From positions 1-20,853 of IMG/VR virus record IMGVR_UViG_3300034198_004533: a stretch of 20,853 bases of DNA. The stretch is one strand, 5' to 3'. This DNA comes from a virus. Below the pieces are notes generated by a model, which saw only the letters and a program-made list of their open reading frames with translations, had not been told where the DNA came from and did no database searches. Below are positions 1-9,808 of this stretch, in pieces; position 1 is the stretch's first letter, and each line of letters starts with the position of its first letter. A program made the translations under genes and the position numbers.

Positions 1-3000
1 TAACAAATGTACTAACCGATGAGTTAAATTGTTCTACTAACAGAGTAGCTTGCGGATTATTTCTATTATAATCTTCTTGATTTAAAATAAATTCAACATT
101 TTCAAATGCATTTGCAGCACCATATTGTCCGACACGAATCGCCCACTCTTCATAAAATACCAAACTTTCAAGATTATCAGAACTTAACACATCAAATAAT
201 TTGTTAAGGACATTTTGTGTTCCTTTTTCTCGGATCATTCCTTGATAGAATTTAAATTCGCTTACATCATCTTGAATAATATTATCAAGATACTGGCGTT
301 TTTGATAGCCAATCAAATGATGAGCCATCGATTGCTGGTCAGTATTAAAACTATCAACTTCAAGATTATAAAAATCTGTAAATTGAGTTGCAACGTTTGT
401 CCAATTTGGCAAAATCTGACTTGACGGTTTTTTAGGTAATAAGGTCCAGTCGCTTGCTGAAAATACCGCTGTTCCTCCTAATAATTTAGGAGCACTATAA
501 TAGTATCCTTGATGATTAACAATATCACCAATTGAATAGTCTTGATAAGATTCCCATAATTTTATTGCTGCTGAGTCAAATATGAACCCTGGTATGTCAA
601 GGCCGCCGTACCAATCAGTAGTAACATATCCAGAAACTTTTAATCGTTCCTGTCTATATCCACTAGCAGGACTGTAAATTATATCGTTAAATATTGTTTT
701 ATTGTTTACAACAATAATATGTTCGTTTTGAACTAGGTAAAAACTTGCGCCAAAAATTCCATCTGTAGTACGAGGACTATAAGTTACAGTATTTTCTTGT
801 CGGTAACTATCTATATGAGCTATTTCAAAGGGGGTTCCGTCAACTTTAAAAATTTCATAAGGATTAAAATTACTAGTAATGCTATCCACTACAGCCAAGT
901 CAGTGACAAAAGTTATACCATTTGCGCTAGGACTTAAACTAATTACACTACTACCAACATTACTCAAACCTGGTAACATTGACCATTTTGTATAATCAAA
1001 AATAGTTGCAGGCGCAATATTGAATAATGCGCTATAGTAGTCGCCATCGTATCTTACAATTGTGCCGTATGTATAAGGTTGCGATGCAGACCAATCACTC
1101 CATTTATCTTGTTCAGTACTCCAAGTTTGAGTTGACCAGAACATAAATTCTTTTGCACTAGTTTCCCAGTTAGCAACTGCTGAAAGATTTCTATTAAAGT
1201 CATCAAATAAGAATCCTTGATCTTTTAAATATTCTCCGTATCCTAATAAGAAATCAACAACATCTTGTAGTTTTGTAATTAAAGTTCCGTACGGTGCAAC
1301 ATTAACAGATGATCGATCCCATGAATTTTTTAATTTGGCCGATACCCCGCCTGACATTGGCAAGTCAGGCAATGCAACAAAATAATCTGAATTAAATGTG
1401 TTAGATGAAACATGTGTAACTGTTGTTCTATAGTAAACATTATCAGATTTTACTACATGACCGGTTGCATATTGTTGACCTGCGGTCCATGTTGAATAGT
1501 TTTCAGATATACCACCTACATTTATTGTAACTCCAACATTGTTAGGGCTATAATAATTAAAATAAGGTTGTGTTATACTATAACCTTTAATTTCAAAACC
1601 TGTAGATAGCTTTGTGATAATAACACCACTATAATTTAATTTTTTTATACTACTGGATTTGTTTAGAAATATCTTATAGTCATCGGTTGGGACAAAAACA
1701 TTACCAGAACTGGTTGGTGTTTTAGATTCTAATAACAAATTAAATTGACCTTGATTAGAAAACGCACCCATGCGATAACTTAACTGAGGTAACATTGATC
1801 TTAAATCAGATTGATAAGAATTATAATTTGCAAGATTATTACTAAAAATATAATTGAATATTAAATCAACCGAATAATTTATAAGTCCAGCTGTTTGTTC
1901 CCTAGACTTACTTGAATATATACTTGGCAAAATAATATCTGCAGGTGTTATACGTAAACCAGTTGCGGTATATATTAATTGGCCTGCAAGGTTTCGTTTA
2001 ATGCGAGATCTGTCTAACAAAATTCCAAACGTTTTTGCAGGAAATAATAAAATACTAGAAATTAAAACACTAAACGGATAGTGACTACTTCTTGACCACG
2101 CTGTTTCAACTGGACTGCCGTCTCCGAACACAAAGTTATTATCTATGTTTGGATTTAACGAACCTCCGGCAATTCCCGAATCTAACGGACTAATAAGATT
2201 TCCAGATTCATCAACCGGTATGTGATTTAATATAAAAGGCTTTGCATATTTTTTAGAATACATTGCCGATTGATTTGGTGTACGAATTGTGCCGTTTGCA
2301 ATATCTTGCCATAATGGTAAATTATTGCTAGTATAAGGTGCTGGTCCGTAAACATCTTGCCACCAACTAGGTTCGATAGTAAATCCAAGCATTTCCCACG
2401 GACAGATATTAGGACGATCGGTATCTAACAAATATCTATAAACTCCTCTCCAGTAACCTGGAAGACTAGTAGAAATATCAGGAGCATAGTTTAACGAGTA
2501 ATTATACGTAAATGAATTTGCTCGATCATAATTTAAAGGAGTAGTTAAATCTTTTCCTATTAAGTTAGTCCATTTGTAAAAATTAGGAGCTAATACTTGA
2601 TTAAATTCAGATAATGTATAATCTGTATTTCTGTTATAACTAGGAATAACGTCAGATATATCAAAGATATCAGTATTGTATTTTACTTTAATGTTATTAA
2701 AAATTCGTTTTTCTAACTCTAGCAACAAATCATCTCGATAATCACCGTATGATAAAACAATACTGCCATCGTGTCCTTGAATTACTGTTTGGGGATTAAC
2801 TAATGTTGTATCAGTATAAATCTGTGGAACAAATGATGGATACATGCCTAGCTTAGTAGGAGTTGCTGGTACAAAGCATCCGTCGGTACTATCGTACTCG
2901 TAGGTAGTAATAGTGTCGCCATTTTTAAGATTAACCCGATCAGCAATAATAACAAAACCTTGATTACTAAACGAATAATCTTGTTCATTTATCAATTGTG

Positions 3001-5830
3001 TACCATTTAAATATACGCCAACCGCTTTATTACTTAATTTGTCTAAAGTGAAAACTGTGCTTAAAGGGTATTTTTTAATTCGATAATCTACTACTGAAAG
3101 ATCAGAAACTATGCATGCACCGTAGGGCACCATATCACTAAAATAATATGGAGCAGTATTTGGTTTGTTTGCATTTATTTTTTCTAAAACTAAATTTGTT
3201 ATAGTTATAGGGTCGCCATCTTTTCCTAAGTTACTAGCCGTATCAATAAAAACTCGTTTAAAATTATTATAATCATCTCGAGATTGTTGAATTGCTTTTA
3301 TAATGTTATTAGTTTCTGATGTAACATGATATATGCCTAGACTTAGTGGGCCACTATGTTGGACAAATCGTGTTCCATAAGGAGTTATATTTCCTAAATC
3401 TCTTAATGTACTATTGCCTGGAAAAACTCCTGTAAATCCTGGCAAATTGTCTACAATAGTTCCAACGTGATCAATAACTTCACCTAGTGTAAAGTTAAGC
3501 ATATTATCGTTTAACGGATTATTTTGTAAATTAAGTGGAACCTCGTAGTATCCGTTAGCATTAATAGGCTGAGAAGAAAATGCTCTTACAGTAAGAACAT
3601 CTGTTAAACTAATAGGTGTAGTTAAAACAATTCGTTTGTAAGGAGTTGAATTAACTAAATTCCAATTAGAGCTAGATAGTCGATGTCCATTAACATATAC
3701 TTTGACTACTAAATCTTCTAATTTATTATGATTATCAAATATATCTAACTGAAAAGATTTAGTTAATCCAGAATTTTTATAAATTCTAACAGCTGCTTGA
3801 ACATTTTCAGTAGTACAGGTTTGCCAGCCATTTTTATAAATTGTATTGCCGCCGTAGTTTAAAGAAGACAAGTATCCAACATTTATGTTTTGCGATATTA
3901 ATCCTAATTCTTTTTTATATTCAAAAGCATCATTTGCAAGGTCAAAGTTAAAAACAATATCCCCAATGTTATTCACATTTTGATAACTTAATGGGAATCC
4001 TAATTTAGAGTCTGTTTGTCCTGTTCCTATTTTATAAGAAAAAATCTTAGAACCTTTAAATGTAGTTCCTGTATAAACAGACTCATCTCCAAAACTTGTT
4101 CCACTATCATCAACAATATCAAATAACGGTGGTTGATTTACTTTTAATTTCTGTTGTGCTTGTATCCAAGAACTACCGTTAAACCAAAACATCTGACTTT
4201 GATATTTTCCTTGTCTAACTAACACTACTTGATTTAACTCAGGTGATGCAATTTCAACCAAGTGAAGTTGTTTACTGCCCGACGGTGAATTATCAGTAGG
4301 TGCAACATGTTTTACATCAATATATTCTACTCGATAAATTTTATTTTGCACTAACAGATCAGGGTCGCCTGTAAATAAAACTAGCATACCATCCGATAAT
4401 GGTATAGAAACCGACGGATTGCCTGTAGGTGCTTGGTAACTTGTTGTGCCTTCGATGGCTGTAAAAACAGGCAATGCATGTTTATTCAATACAGTATTAC
4501 CAGTAGTATCATCAAAGATGTCAATGTCAAAAATTGCGGTTGTACCAAAATTAAACAATCGAATATCTGCTTCAAATTCAATAATAGGACGAACAGCACG
4601 AAGAGTTTGATCTAAGCCAACAGTAGTGTTATTGTACAATGCACTTGCAGTAATAACATCTTTATGGAACCATCTGTTATATCGACTCCAAGGGTTGTGA
4701 TCTCGACTAGAGCGATTAATTGTTATATAATCTACTTCGCTAGCATAACTTGTGGCATCTTCCCATGGTGCTTTATCAAAAGGAGTTGAATCAAAAGGTA
4801 TTGATTCATCCACTGACCATGGACTGATAACTTCTAATACAGATGCTGGAACTAGTATAATAGATTTACCAACACCTTCAACATAATATTGATCTACAGC
4901 ATAACTTGCTGGTTGTACATTGCCACCAAATGCAATTTTCATGCCGTTACTTAATAAAGTGCCATCGCTTAATGTAACTGATTTTTTACCTAGAATTTCT
5001 AAAGTAACATCAATATTTGTATTTTCATCTATTGATAATATTTGAATCACGCCACCGGATGTTATATCAGTTTCGCTTTGATAATATAAAATGCTTGGCG
5101 CATCTTCTGGTATAGAAATTGTAATAGTTCCAGATTCAACTGCATAATTGTCCACAGCATTTAAACGCTGATAGCGATTTAAAGATCCAGTACTTCTAGT
5201 TGTTTTAAAACTAAATGGATTGCCAGGACTGTCAATATCAAATTTGTATGTTTTACCCCTATAGAGTATTAAGTCAGGATTAGGAGTCGAACCGTCTGGT
5301 GTAAAAACATATTGATTGTTAGATCCTTCTGTTTGTAACTTAACAGTATATGTTGTACTAATAACATTCTGAGGACCGTAAATTGTAATTGTGTCAGGAC
5401 CGTAAGGCAACCAGTAATAATTTTGAAAATTAACAAATTTATCCCAATCAATATGCGGGTCCCAGCTGTAAAATTCTTGTTTGTTTAATCTTGCATGATT
5501 AGAAGTATTGCCGCCAAAAATACTAATTTGATTTATATAATCAATATAGTCTTTAAAAAATGCAATATTATCCGATGAATCTTTAATTACAAGTCCCGGT
5601 TCTAACTGATAGTTTTGTCTAATCTGATTTGCAGATTTAAGATAAACATCATTACCAGTACTTGCTTTTGCATTTTCTCTACCAATATAACCTTTAATTT
5701 TTGTAAGCGTACCAGGTTGAAATAATTGATCTATAGTGCTTTGTAAGAATTTCTTGTTTGCAGGAGTTTGATAAAAACTTGGCAATAAATTTGCGCTAAG
5801 ACCTTTTTTACCATTGATATTTGTCGCCAT
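1..5830 (-). CDS. Giant virion structural protein in the gp7 position (partial, C-terminus beyond window)
   Basis: The reading frame begins at the ATG at 5830 and stays open to the window edge, so at least 1943 residues are present and the C-terminus is missing. The ATG shares its A with the gp6 stop (TAATG), and GGAGGA lies 8 bases upstream, so the start is secure. The N-terminus (MATNINGKKGLSANLLPSFY) and an inner motif near residue 375 (DHNPWSRYNRWFHKDV) resemble, from memory, large structural proteins of marine T4-like phages. It follows gp6, where T4 has gp7, the initiator of the baseplate wedge. T4 gp7 is about 1030 residues, so this protein is nearly twice as long or more. I see no signal peptide or membrane segment. 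Three 41-residue CBM5/12-like modules lie at residues 1448-1488, 1580-1620 and 1759-1799. A structural role is likely; equivalence to gp7 rests on position only. Confidence 0.8.
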   Translation of the reverse strand, partial: MATNINGKKGLSANLLPSFYQTPANKKFLQSTIDQLFQPGTLTKIKGYIGRENAKASTGNDVYLKSANQIRQNYQLEPGLVIKDSSDNIAFFKDYIDYINQISIFGGNTSNHARLNKQEFYSWDPHIDWDKFVNFQNYYWLPYGPDTITIYGPQNVISTTYTVKLQTEGSNNQYVFTPDGSTPNPDLILYRGKTYKFDIDSPGNPFSFKTTRSTGSLNRYQRLNAVDNYAVESGTITISIPEDAPSILYYQSETDITSGGVIQILSIDENTNIDVTLEILGKKSVTLSDGTLLSNGMKIAFGGNVQPASYAVDQYYVEGVGKSIILVPASVLEVISPWSVDESIPFDSTPFDKAPWEDATSYASEVDYITINRSSRDHNPWSRYNRWFHKDVITASALYNNTTVGLDQTLRAVRPIIEFEADIRLFNFGTTAIFDIDIFDDTTGNTVLNKHALPVFTAIEGTTSYQAPTGNPSVSIPLSDGMLVLFTGDPDLLVQNKIYRVEYIDVKHVAPTDNSPSGSKQLHLVEIASPELNQVVLVRQGKYQSQMFWFNGSSWIQAQQKLKVNQPPLFDIVDDSGTSFGDESVYTGTTFKGSKIFSYKIGTGQTDSKLGFPLSYQNVNNIGDIVFNFDLANDAFEYKKELGLISQNINVGYLSSLNYGGNTIYKNGWQTCTTENVQAAVRIYKNSGLTKSFQLDIFDNHNKLEDLVVKVYVNGHRLSSSNWNLVNSTPYKRIVLTTPISLTDVLTVRAFSSQPINANGYYEVPLNLQNNPLNDNMLNFTLGEVIDHVGTIVDNLPGFTGVFPGNSTLRDLGNITPYGTRFVQHSGPLSLGIYHVTSETNNIIKAIQQSRDDYNNFKRVFIDTASNLGKDGDPITITNLVLEKINANKPNTAPYYFSDMVPYGACIVSDLSVVDYRIKKYPLSTVFTLDKLSNKAVGVYLNGTQLINEQDYSFSNQGFVIIADRVNLKNGDTITTYEYDSTDGCFVPATPTKLGMYPSFVPQIYTDTTLVNPQTVIQGHDGSIVLSYGDYRDDLLLELEKRIFNNIKVKYNTDIFDISDVIPSYNRNTDYTLSEFNQVLAPNFYKWTNLIGKDLTTPLNYDRANSFTYNYSLNYAPDISTSLPGYWRGVYRYLLDTDRPNICPWEMLGFTIEPSWWQDVYGPAPYTSNNLPLWQDIANGTIRTPNQSAMYSKKYAKPFILNHIPVDESGNLISPLDSGIAGGSLNPNIDNNFVFGDGSPVETAWSRSSHYPFSVLISSILLFPAKTFGILLDRSRIKRNLAGQLIYTATGLRITPADIILPSIYSSKSREQTAGLINYSVDLIFNYIFSNNLANYNSYQSDLRSMLPQLSYRMGAFSNQGQFNLLLESKTPTSSGNVFVPTDDYKIFLNKSSSIKKLNYSGVIITKLSTGFEIKGYSITQPYFNYYSPNNVGVTINVGGISENYSTWTAGQQYATGHVVKSDNVYYRTTVTHVSSNTFNSDYFVALPDLPMSGGVSAKLKNSWDRSSVNVAPYGTLITKLQDVVDFLLGYGEYLKDQGFLFDDFNRNLSAVANWETSAKEFMFWSTQTWSTEQDKWSDWSASQPYTYGTIVRYDGDYYSALFNIAPATIFDYTKWSMLPGLSNVGSSVISLSPSANGITFVTDLAVVDSITSNFNPYEIFKVDGTPFEIAHIDSYRQENTVTYSPRTTDGIFGASFYLVQNEHIIVVNNKTIFNDIIYSPASGYRQERLKVSGYVTTDWYGGLDIPGFIFDSAAIKLWESYQDYSIGDIVNHQGYYYSAPKLLGGTAVFSASDWTLLPKKPSSQILPNWTNVATQFTDFYNLEVDSFNTDQQSMAHHLIGYQKRQYLDNIIQDDVSEFKFYQGMIREKGTQNVLNKLFDVLSSDNLESLVFYEEWAIRVGQYGAANAFENVEFILNQEDYNRNNPQATLLVEQFNSSVSTFV
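434..556 (-). repeat. CBM5/12-like module 3 (41 residues)
   Basis: This segment encodes residues 1759-1799 of the giant structural protein. It shares with modules 1 and 2 the fixed positions W1, Y7, G10, V13, Y19, Y20, F32, an aromatic at 37 (W here), and L40-P41. This matches the W...Y..G..V...G..Y pattern of chitin/cellulose-binding CBM5/12 domains, which are about this length. Sugar binding is inferred. Confidence 0.6.
971..1093 (-). repeat. CBM5/12-like module 2 (41 residues)
   Basis: This segment encodes residues 1580-1620 of the giant structural protein. It has W1, Y7, G10, V13, G17, Y19, Y20, F32, W37 and L40-P41, and it aligns to the other two modules without gaps. It is among the closest of the three to the CBM5/12 pattern. 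It starts 132 residues after module 1 starts. Confidence 0.65.
1367..1489 (-). repeat. CBM5/12-like module 1 (41 residues)
   Basis: This segment encodes residues 1448-1488 of the giant structural protein. It keeps W1, Y7, G10, V13, Y19, Y20, F32 and L40-P41. It has N at position 17, where the others have G, and F at 37 where the others have W. It is the most diverged copy. Confidence 0.55.
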
Positions 5831-8800
5831 TAAATAGTTCCTCCGATTGAATTGCTAGTCACTGTTTGGTTGGTTGTAAGACTATTTGTTGGTGATGCGC
5901 CGATAGTTTTTAAATTACTGCTAGTTAATCCGTTTACAATAATAATATTATCTGTTGTAGCACAACTTAAAAATATACTATCAGTAGAGCACTGTATTTC
6001 AAATAATGCTCCGAAGAAATGATTAGGTTGCACTGGAACTATTACAAATGAAATTAAGTCAGGTGCTAGTTGATTCATTACATATGTACTCAACTCCGTA
6101 AAATAAAATGTGTCTCCAAAATCCCAGTTATCTAATGCAAAGAATGTATTAATTGCTTTTAATATTCGTGCCTGTACGTCTGAATTCGATACAGCACTAT
6201 TTGAATTTATCATAGCATTAAAATTTGCTTGCAAGGATATATCAGCATTTGATCCAAATAATAATGTATAATTTACTGGATGATATATTATTTCGTCACT
6301 TATAGATTTGATTAAATTTAAATTAGAACTTAGTATACTGTTTAACTCACTACTACTAGGAGGCAACGGTTTGACTCCTGTTGTTCCGTTAGTTACCCAT
6401 TGTCTAAATAATGTATCGTAACTAGTAGTTAATATATAGATATCCATGATATTACTATTACCTGGATCTATTCTACTATCGTAGTCTGCACTATGAACAT
6501 ACTGAAACTTCAATCTATCTCTTCCAACGTATACTTTATAATCTAAAGTAGGAGATAATTTTCCTGTAGATGCTGTTAACTTAAACACTGTAGCAGAATC
6601 AACAAAGTAAAAATACGATCCATCTGCATATTGTTGTAACGATCCTAGTCTAGGATCACTTCGACTGTTAAAAATTCTTACTGGACCATTATATGGATCA
6701 TTTAATACATATTTGTAATCTTCTTGGCCTGTTGATATAGAATATCTCTGTTCAACAACATACTTACGTAATGGGTTAATTGCTGGATCAACTATATCTA
6801 AAAATAGCTGAGGATTATCCACTACATTAGATCCGCTAGAATTTGCAAATGTTAATATAATCTTTTTAGGATCAATATAGCCATCTTTTCCAGTATAAGC
6901 TGAAGTGACTTCCCATGTTAAATCTAATGTAAACGGATTAGTACTGTCAGGTTTAGTATTGACACTAAGTACTTTAATTGTATCTAACACAGTTGTACTT
7001 GATACAGTATCATAAACAACTGCATTTGTATCAAAATAGAAAGTGACATTTTTATCACTTTCAAAAATATAACGTAAATTTCTTGTTGTTATAGTATATT
7101 TTTCAGTGTCTGTGGTAAACAATAACAACCAACTAGAATCTAATTGTAAATTATCTGTATTCCCCTGATTACCTAAACTAAACTGATCAACTGTGTTTAA
7201 ATTAGCTGCTGAAATTAATTGCCAACTTTGTGTAGTTGCATCGTAGCGTAACCCAAAATTAAGATTAGTAAATATTTTATCTATCATGCCAGTAACAACT
7301 GTAGGACTAATAGTAACAGTAAACTGAGGAATTACCTGCGTAGCAATAGCTGTGTTTGGAATTGATTTATTCAATGTTATTGGTCCAGCATTTGTCGGTA
7401 ATATACCTTTGCCGCCGGCTGTTCCATTATCAACAACATTTACTACTTCTGCCCATACATATGTTGAAGAATTTAACACATTTGCTGTTCCTGAAATAAG
7501 AACATTATTATTAGCTGTATCAAAATAGAATCCAGTTGGTGCTACAAATTTAATTAAAGATCCTACTGTAAGATATTTTAAATCAGTCGATGCATAAGTT
7601 CCGACTTTAAGCGGAGAAAGAAAAATTCCCGGAGTGTTATTAATTAAACTTATATAACCAGTAGAACTATTACTATCAGAAGTGACAGCATTCCATTGTA
7701 TATTAAGACTAACGTTTAAAAAATCTAAGTAATTTGCATAATAGAAATTTCGTAAGTCAGGTGTATTTAATAAATCGTAAACAGTATTATAAATCACACC
7801 TTGGATATCAGTTTGTGTAACATATGAAAAATTTATATCAGAAATATAAATCTCTTGGTATAATACTCCGTCGTCAGCAAACAAGTTTGTTTTAGAATAT
7901 TTTCCAGTAGGATCAGTAAGGTCAAAGTATCTACTAATACCACTGCTTGTTCTATTAATAGCTTTAACTTTAGCTACTGATAAATTTGCACTTAGCGGAC
8001 CAATATTATAATCTTCGCCTGTAACCATACGATCTTGCATATAGTATGTTTGAGGTGCATTAGTTTTAATACTAGCATTTGTTTCTGCTGTAGTTGAATT
8101 TGATACACTAGTTGGTAAACTTAAACTAACAGTAAGTGTTTCAACTTTATTTTTTGTACTAATATAAGGAATAGCTACACTAATGTTGACAATATCAGCT
8201 GGATTTATTGAGTAGTGAAGCGCATTACTAACTCTATAATAAATTCTAAATTGTCCTAAAGGTAAATTTCCAAAAATTCCATCGCTAAAATTAAGTGTAA
8301 TTGCATCACCTGCTCTAGTAACAACACTATAAATGTTTTTAATTTTTGAATTTAAACTATTATAGATAACATTGTTTCCAGTAGTCGATGGAACTTGAGT
8401 CCATAGCTCGGTTTCTAATCCAGTGTTTTGATCAATAGAGTATACCCAAATATCAGTATTGTTAATATTTTGTGTAGCAATATCCACTGTTTGATTGCTA
8501 ACAGGATGCGTTACTGAGAAGGAACCATTGTTTAATGTGCCCTGTGTAAAATTAAAAAAGAATCCAGTTGTAGGACTGGTTGCACCAAATCCATCATCTC
8601 TGTAGACAAAGGCAATACTATTACCTACTTTAGGTGCTTCTTCGTAAATGTATGTTTTTCCTTTGAAAGTTGTACTAGTTACTTCAAAATTCATACTACG
8701 TCCAGATACTGTTTTAGTAAAATTATAAATTGGAACGTTATTATTGGATGCATTAAATCTGTATTGTGCTGTAGGAATTCCGTAAATTTTAGCAGAATCA

Positions 8801-9321
8801 ACAGGAGTACCAAACTGATGATTTTGTGGAAGAGCTGCGTTTATTATTTTAATAAATTGATCATACCAATTAACGTTACTGGGATCATTCCATTGAATAG
8901 TTTGTCCTGCAAGATTTCGACCATTACTGTCAATAATAGCTTCGGTAGTACTAACTGTATTAAATTTTAAAAGTCCAGTTGCTGCTTGATTACGACTGGC
9001 ATTATAGCCTATCATTCGACTCAATCGAAGTATGCTATCTCTGCGTTCTGCTAGTTCTAAGAAGTTTTCACGAGCATTTAAGTCAACACGGAAAGCTATG
9101 CTTTGGCCCACAAATGCAATAAGGTCGATCAGGGCAAGGTATTCGCTAGACTCAATGTAGTCGTTAAAATCTTCTGGAAAATTTGTTCGGATATAGTCAA
9201 TCATTGTGCGGCGTAAGTTCTCAAAGTCGTAACTTTGGAAGTCCGCATTTTTAAATGATTGATAAATTTTTTGCCAATTTTCAGCAATTAACAGGTTATT
9301 CTGTCTATCCGTTGAGCTCAT
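5830..9321 (-). CDS. 6: Baseplate wedge protein gp6
   Basis: In T4, gp6 dimers form the inner ring of the baseplate and join the wedges. The N-terminal 120 residues match the gp6 family of marine T4-like phages: a helical start, then conserved stretches such as RRTMIDYIRTNFPEDFNDYI, EYLALIDLIAFVGQSIAFR and RDSILRLSRMIGY. The C-terminal 200 residues carry a segment that looks like the family's C-terminal domain (VQARILKAINTFFALDNWDFGD). The protein is 1163 residues against about 660 in T4; the extra length is a Ser/Thr/Asn-rich beta region in the middle. AGGA lies 6 bases before the ATG, and a late-type promoter (AATAAATA) lies just upstream. Its stop codon overlaps the start of the giant downstream gene, which suggests coupled translation. 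Confidence 0.93.
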   Translation of the reverse strand: MSSTDRQNNLLIAENWQKIYQSFKNADFQSYDFENLRRTMIDYIRTNFPEDFNDYIESSEYLALIDLIAFVGQSIAFRVDLNARENFLELAERRDSILRLSRMIGYNASRNQAATGLLKFNTVSTTEAIIDSNGRNLAGQTIQWNDPSNVNWYDQFIKIINAALPQNHQFGTPVDSAKIYGIPTAQYRFNASNNNVPIYNFTKTVSGRSMNFEVTSTTFKGKTYIYEEAPKVGNSIAFVYRDDGFGATSPTTGFFFNFTQGTLNNGSFSVTHPVSNQTVDIATQNINNTDIWVYSIDQNTGLETELWTQVPSTTGNNVIYNSLNSKIKNIYSVVTRAGDAITLNFSDGIFGNLPLGQFRIYYRVSNALHYSINPADIVNISVAIPYISTKNKVETLTVSLSLPTSVSNSTTAETNASIKTNAPQTYYMQDRMVTGEDYNIGPLSANLSVAKVKAINRTSSGISRYFDLTDPTGKYSKTNLFADDGVLYQEIYISDINFSYVTQTDIQGVIYNTVYDLLNTPDLRNFYYANYLDFLNVSLNIQWNAVTSDSNSSTGYISLINNTPGIFLSPLKVGTYASTDLKYLTVGSLIKFVAPTGFYFDTANNNVLISGTANVLNSSTYVWAEVVNVVDNGTAGGKGILPTNAGPITLNKSIPNTAIATQVIPQFTVTISPTVVTGMIDKIFTNLNFGLRYDATTQSWQLISAANLNTVDQFSLGNQGNTDNLQLDSSWLLLFTTDTEKYTITTRNLRYIFESDKNVTFYFDTNAVVYDTVSSTTVLDTIKVLSVNTKPDSTNPFTLDLTWEVTSAYTGKDGYIDPKKIILTFANSSGSNVVDNPQLFLDIVDPAINPLRKYVVEQRYSISTGQEDYKYVLNDPYNGPVRIFNSRSDPRLGSLQQYADGSYFYFVDSATVFKLTASTGKLSPTLDYKVYVGRDRLKFQYVHSADYDSRIDPGNSNIMDIYILTTSYDTLFRQWVTNGTTGVKPLPPSSSELNSILSSNLNLIKSISDEIIYHPVNYTLLFGSNADISLQANFNAMINSNSAVSNSDVQARILKAINTFFALDNWDFGDTFYFTELSTYVMNQLAPDLISFVIVPVQPNHFFGALFEIQCSTDSIFLSCATTDNIIIVNGLTSSNLKTIGASPTNSLTTNQTVTSNSIGGTI

Positions 9322-9339
9322 AATGCATCCTAATAAGTG

Positions 9340-9347
9340 TATTTATT
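9340..9347 (-). promoter_or_regulatory. T4-type late promoter for gp6
   Basis: On the minus strand the site reads AATAAATA, 7 of 8 matches to the T4 late motif TATAAATA. It is in the only sizeable gap of the leftward operon (47 bases, between gp25 and gp6), with 18 bases between it and the gp6 ATG. The same 8 bases recur in front of the gp48-like gene. There is no -35 element, as expected for gp55-directed promoters. Confidence 0.65.
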
Positions 9348-9368
9348 AGATCAAATTATGTGGGTAGT

Positions 9369-9806
9369 TTATTGTCTCGTCAACCCGTTATTCTGATCAA
9401 ACTTTAATCTCATGCTTTCTTGTATGTTGTAAAGCAGATATTCTAATGTACATTGTATTTCTAAACCAGTATCGTAAGGAGTAATAACTATACTCTTGGC
9501 TCTTACTCGAGGGTCGCTACTAAAGATCTCATTTACATTTTGCAAAATAAGATTTTGTATTTCATTAGTTAACGGTTCAAATATAACATCCCAGATTATA
9601 GTTCCAAAAGCTGGGTTCATTAAACGCTCACCCTGCCTTACATAAAAATGGTTTAATAAATCTTGTTTTATTAATTCAAAATCAAATAAAGAAAAATTTT
9701 CAGTTGATTTACTAACTGTGCTAAATCCACGATAGCGTCTTGTTATAGGCGGTGGGTGAGCTGGAAGAGTGTGAACTTCTTTGGTGGTGTATAAGGTATT
9801 TGCCAT
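9369..9806 (-). CDS. 25: Baseplate wedge protein gp25
   Basis: gp25 is a small baseplate wedge protein that in T4 contacts gp6 and gp53 and helps start sheath assembly. The 145 residues (about 132 in T4) show the gp25/GpW-like pattern: DFELIKQDLLNHFYVRQGER near residue 45, then a segment with NPAFGTIIWDVIFEP, a helix (NEIQNLILQNVNEIF), DPRV, and a C-terminal strand pair. It starts 2 bases after the gp5 stop with no clear Shine-Dalgarno sequence, so translation probably depends on ribosomes leaving gp5. The gene order gp5, gp25, gp6 is the usual one in marine T4-like phages. Confidence 0.9.
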   Translation of the reverse strand: MANTLYTTKEVHTLPAHPPPITRRYRGFSTVSKSTENFSLFDFELIKQDLLNHFYVRQGERLMNPAFGTIIWDVIFEPLTNEIQNLILQNVNEIFSSDPRVRAKSIVITPYDTGLEIQCTLEYLLYNIQESMRLKFDQNNGLTRQ

Positions 9807-9808
9807 AA

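Noticed and set aside
215-424. Plus-strand 69-codon frame, and similar short frames at 4433-4615 and 5269-5451
   Set aside because: They fall inside the continuous frame of the giant structural gene and have no supporting signals.
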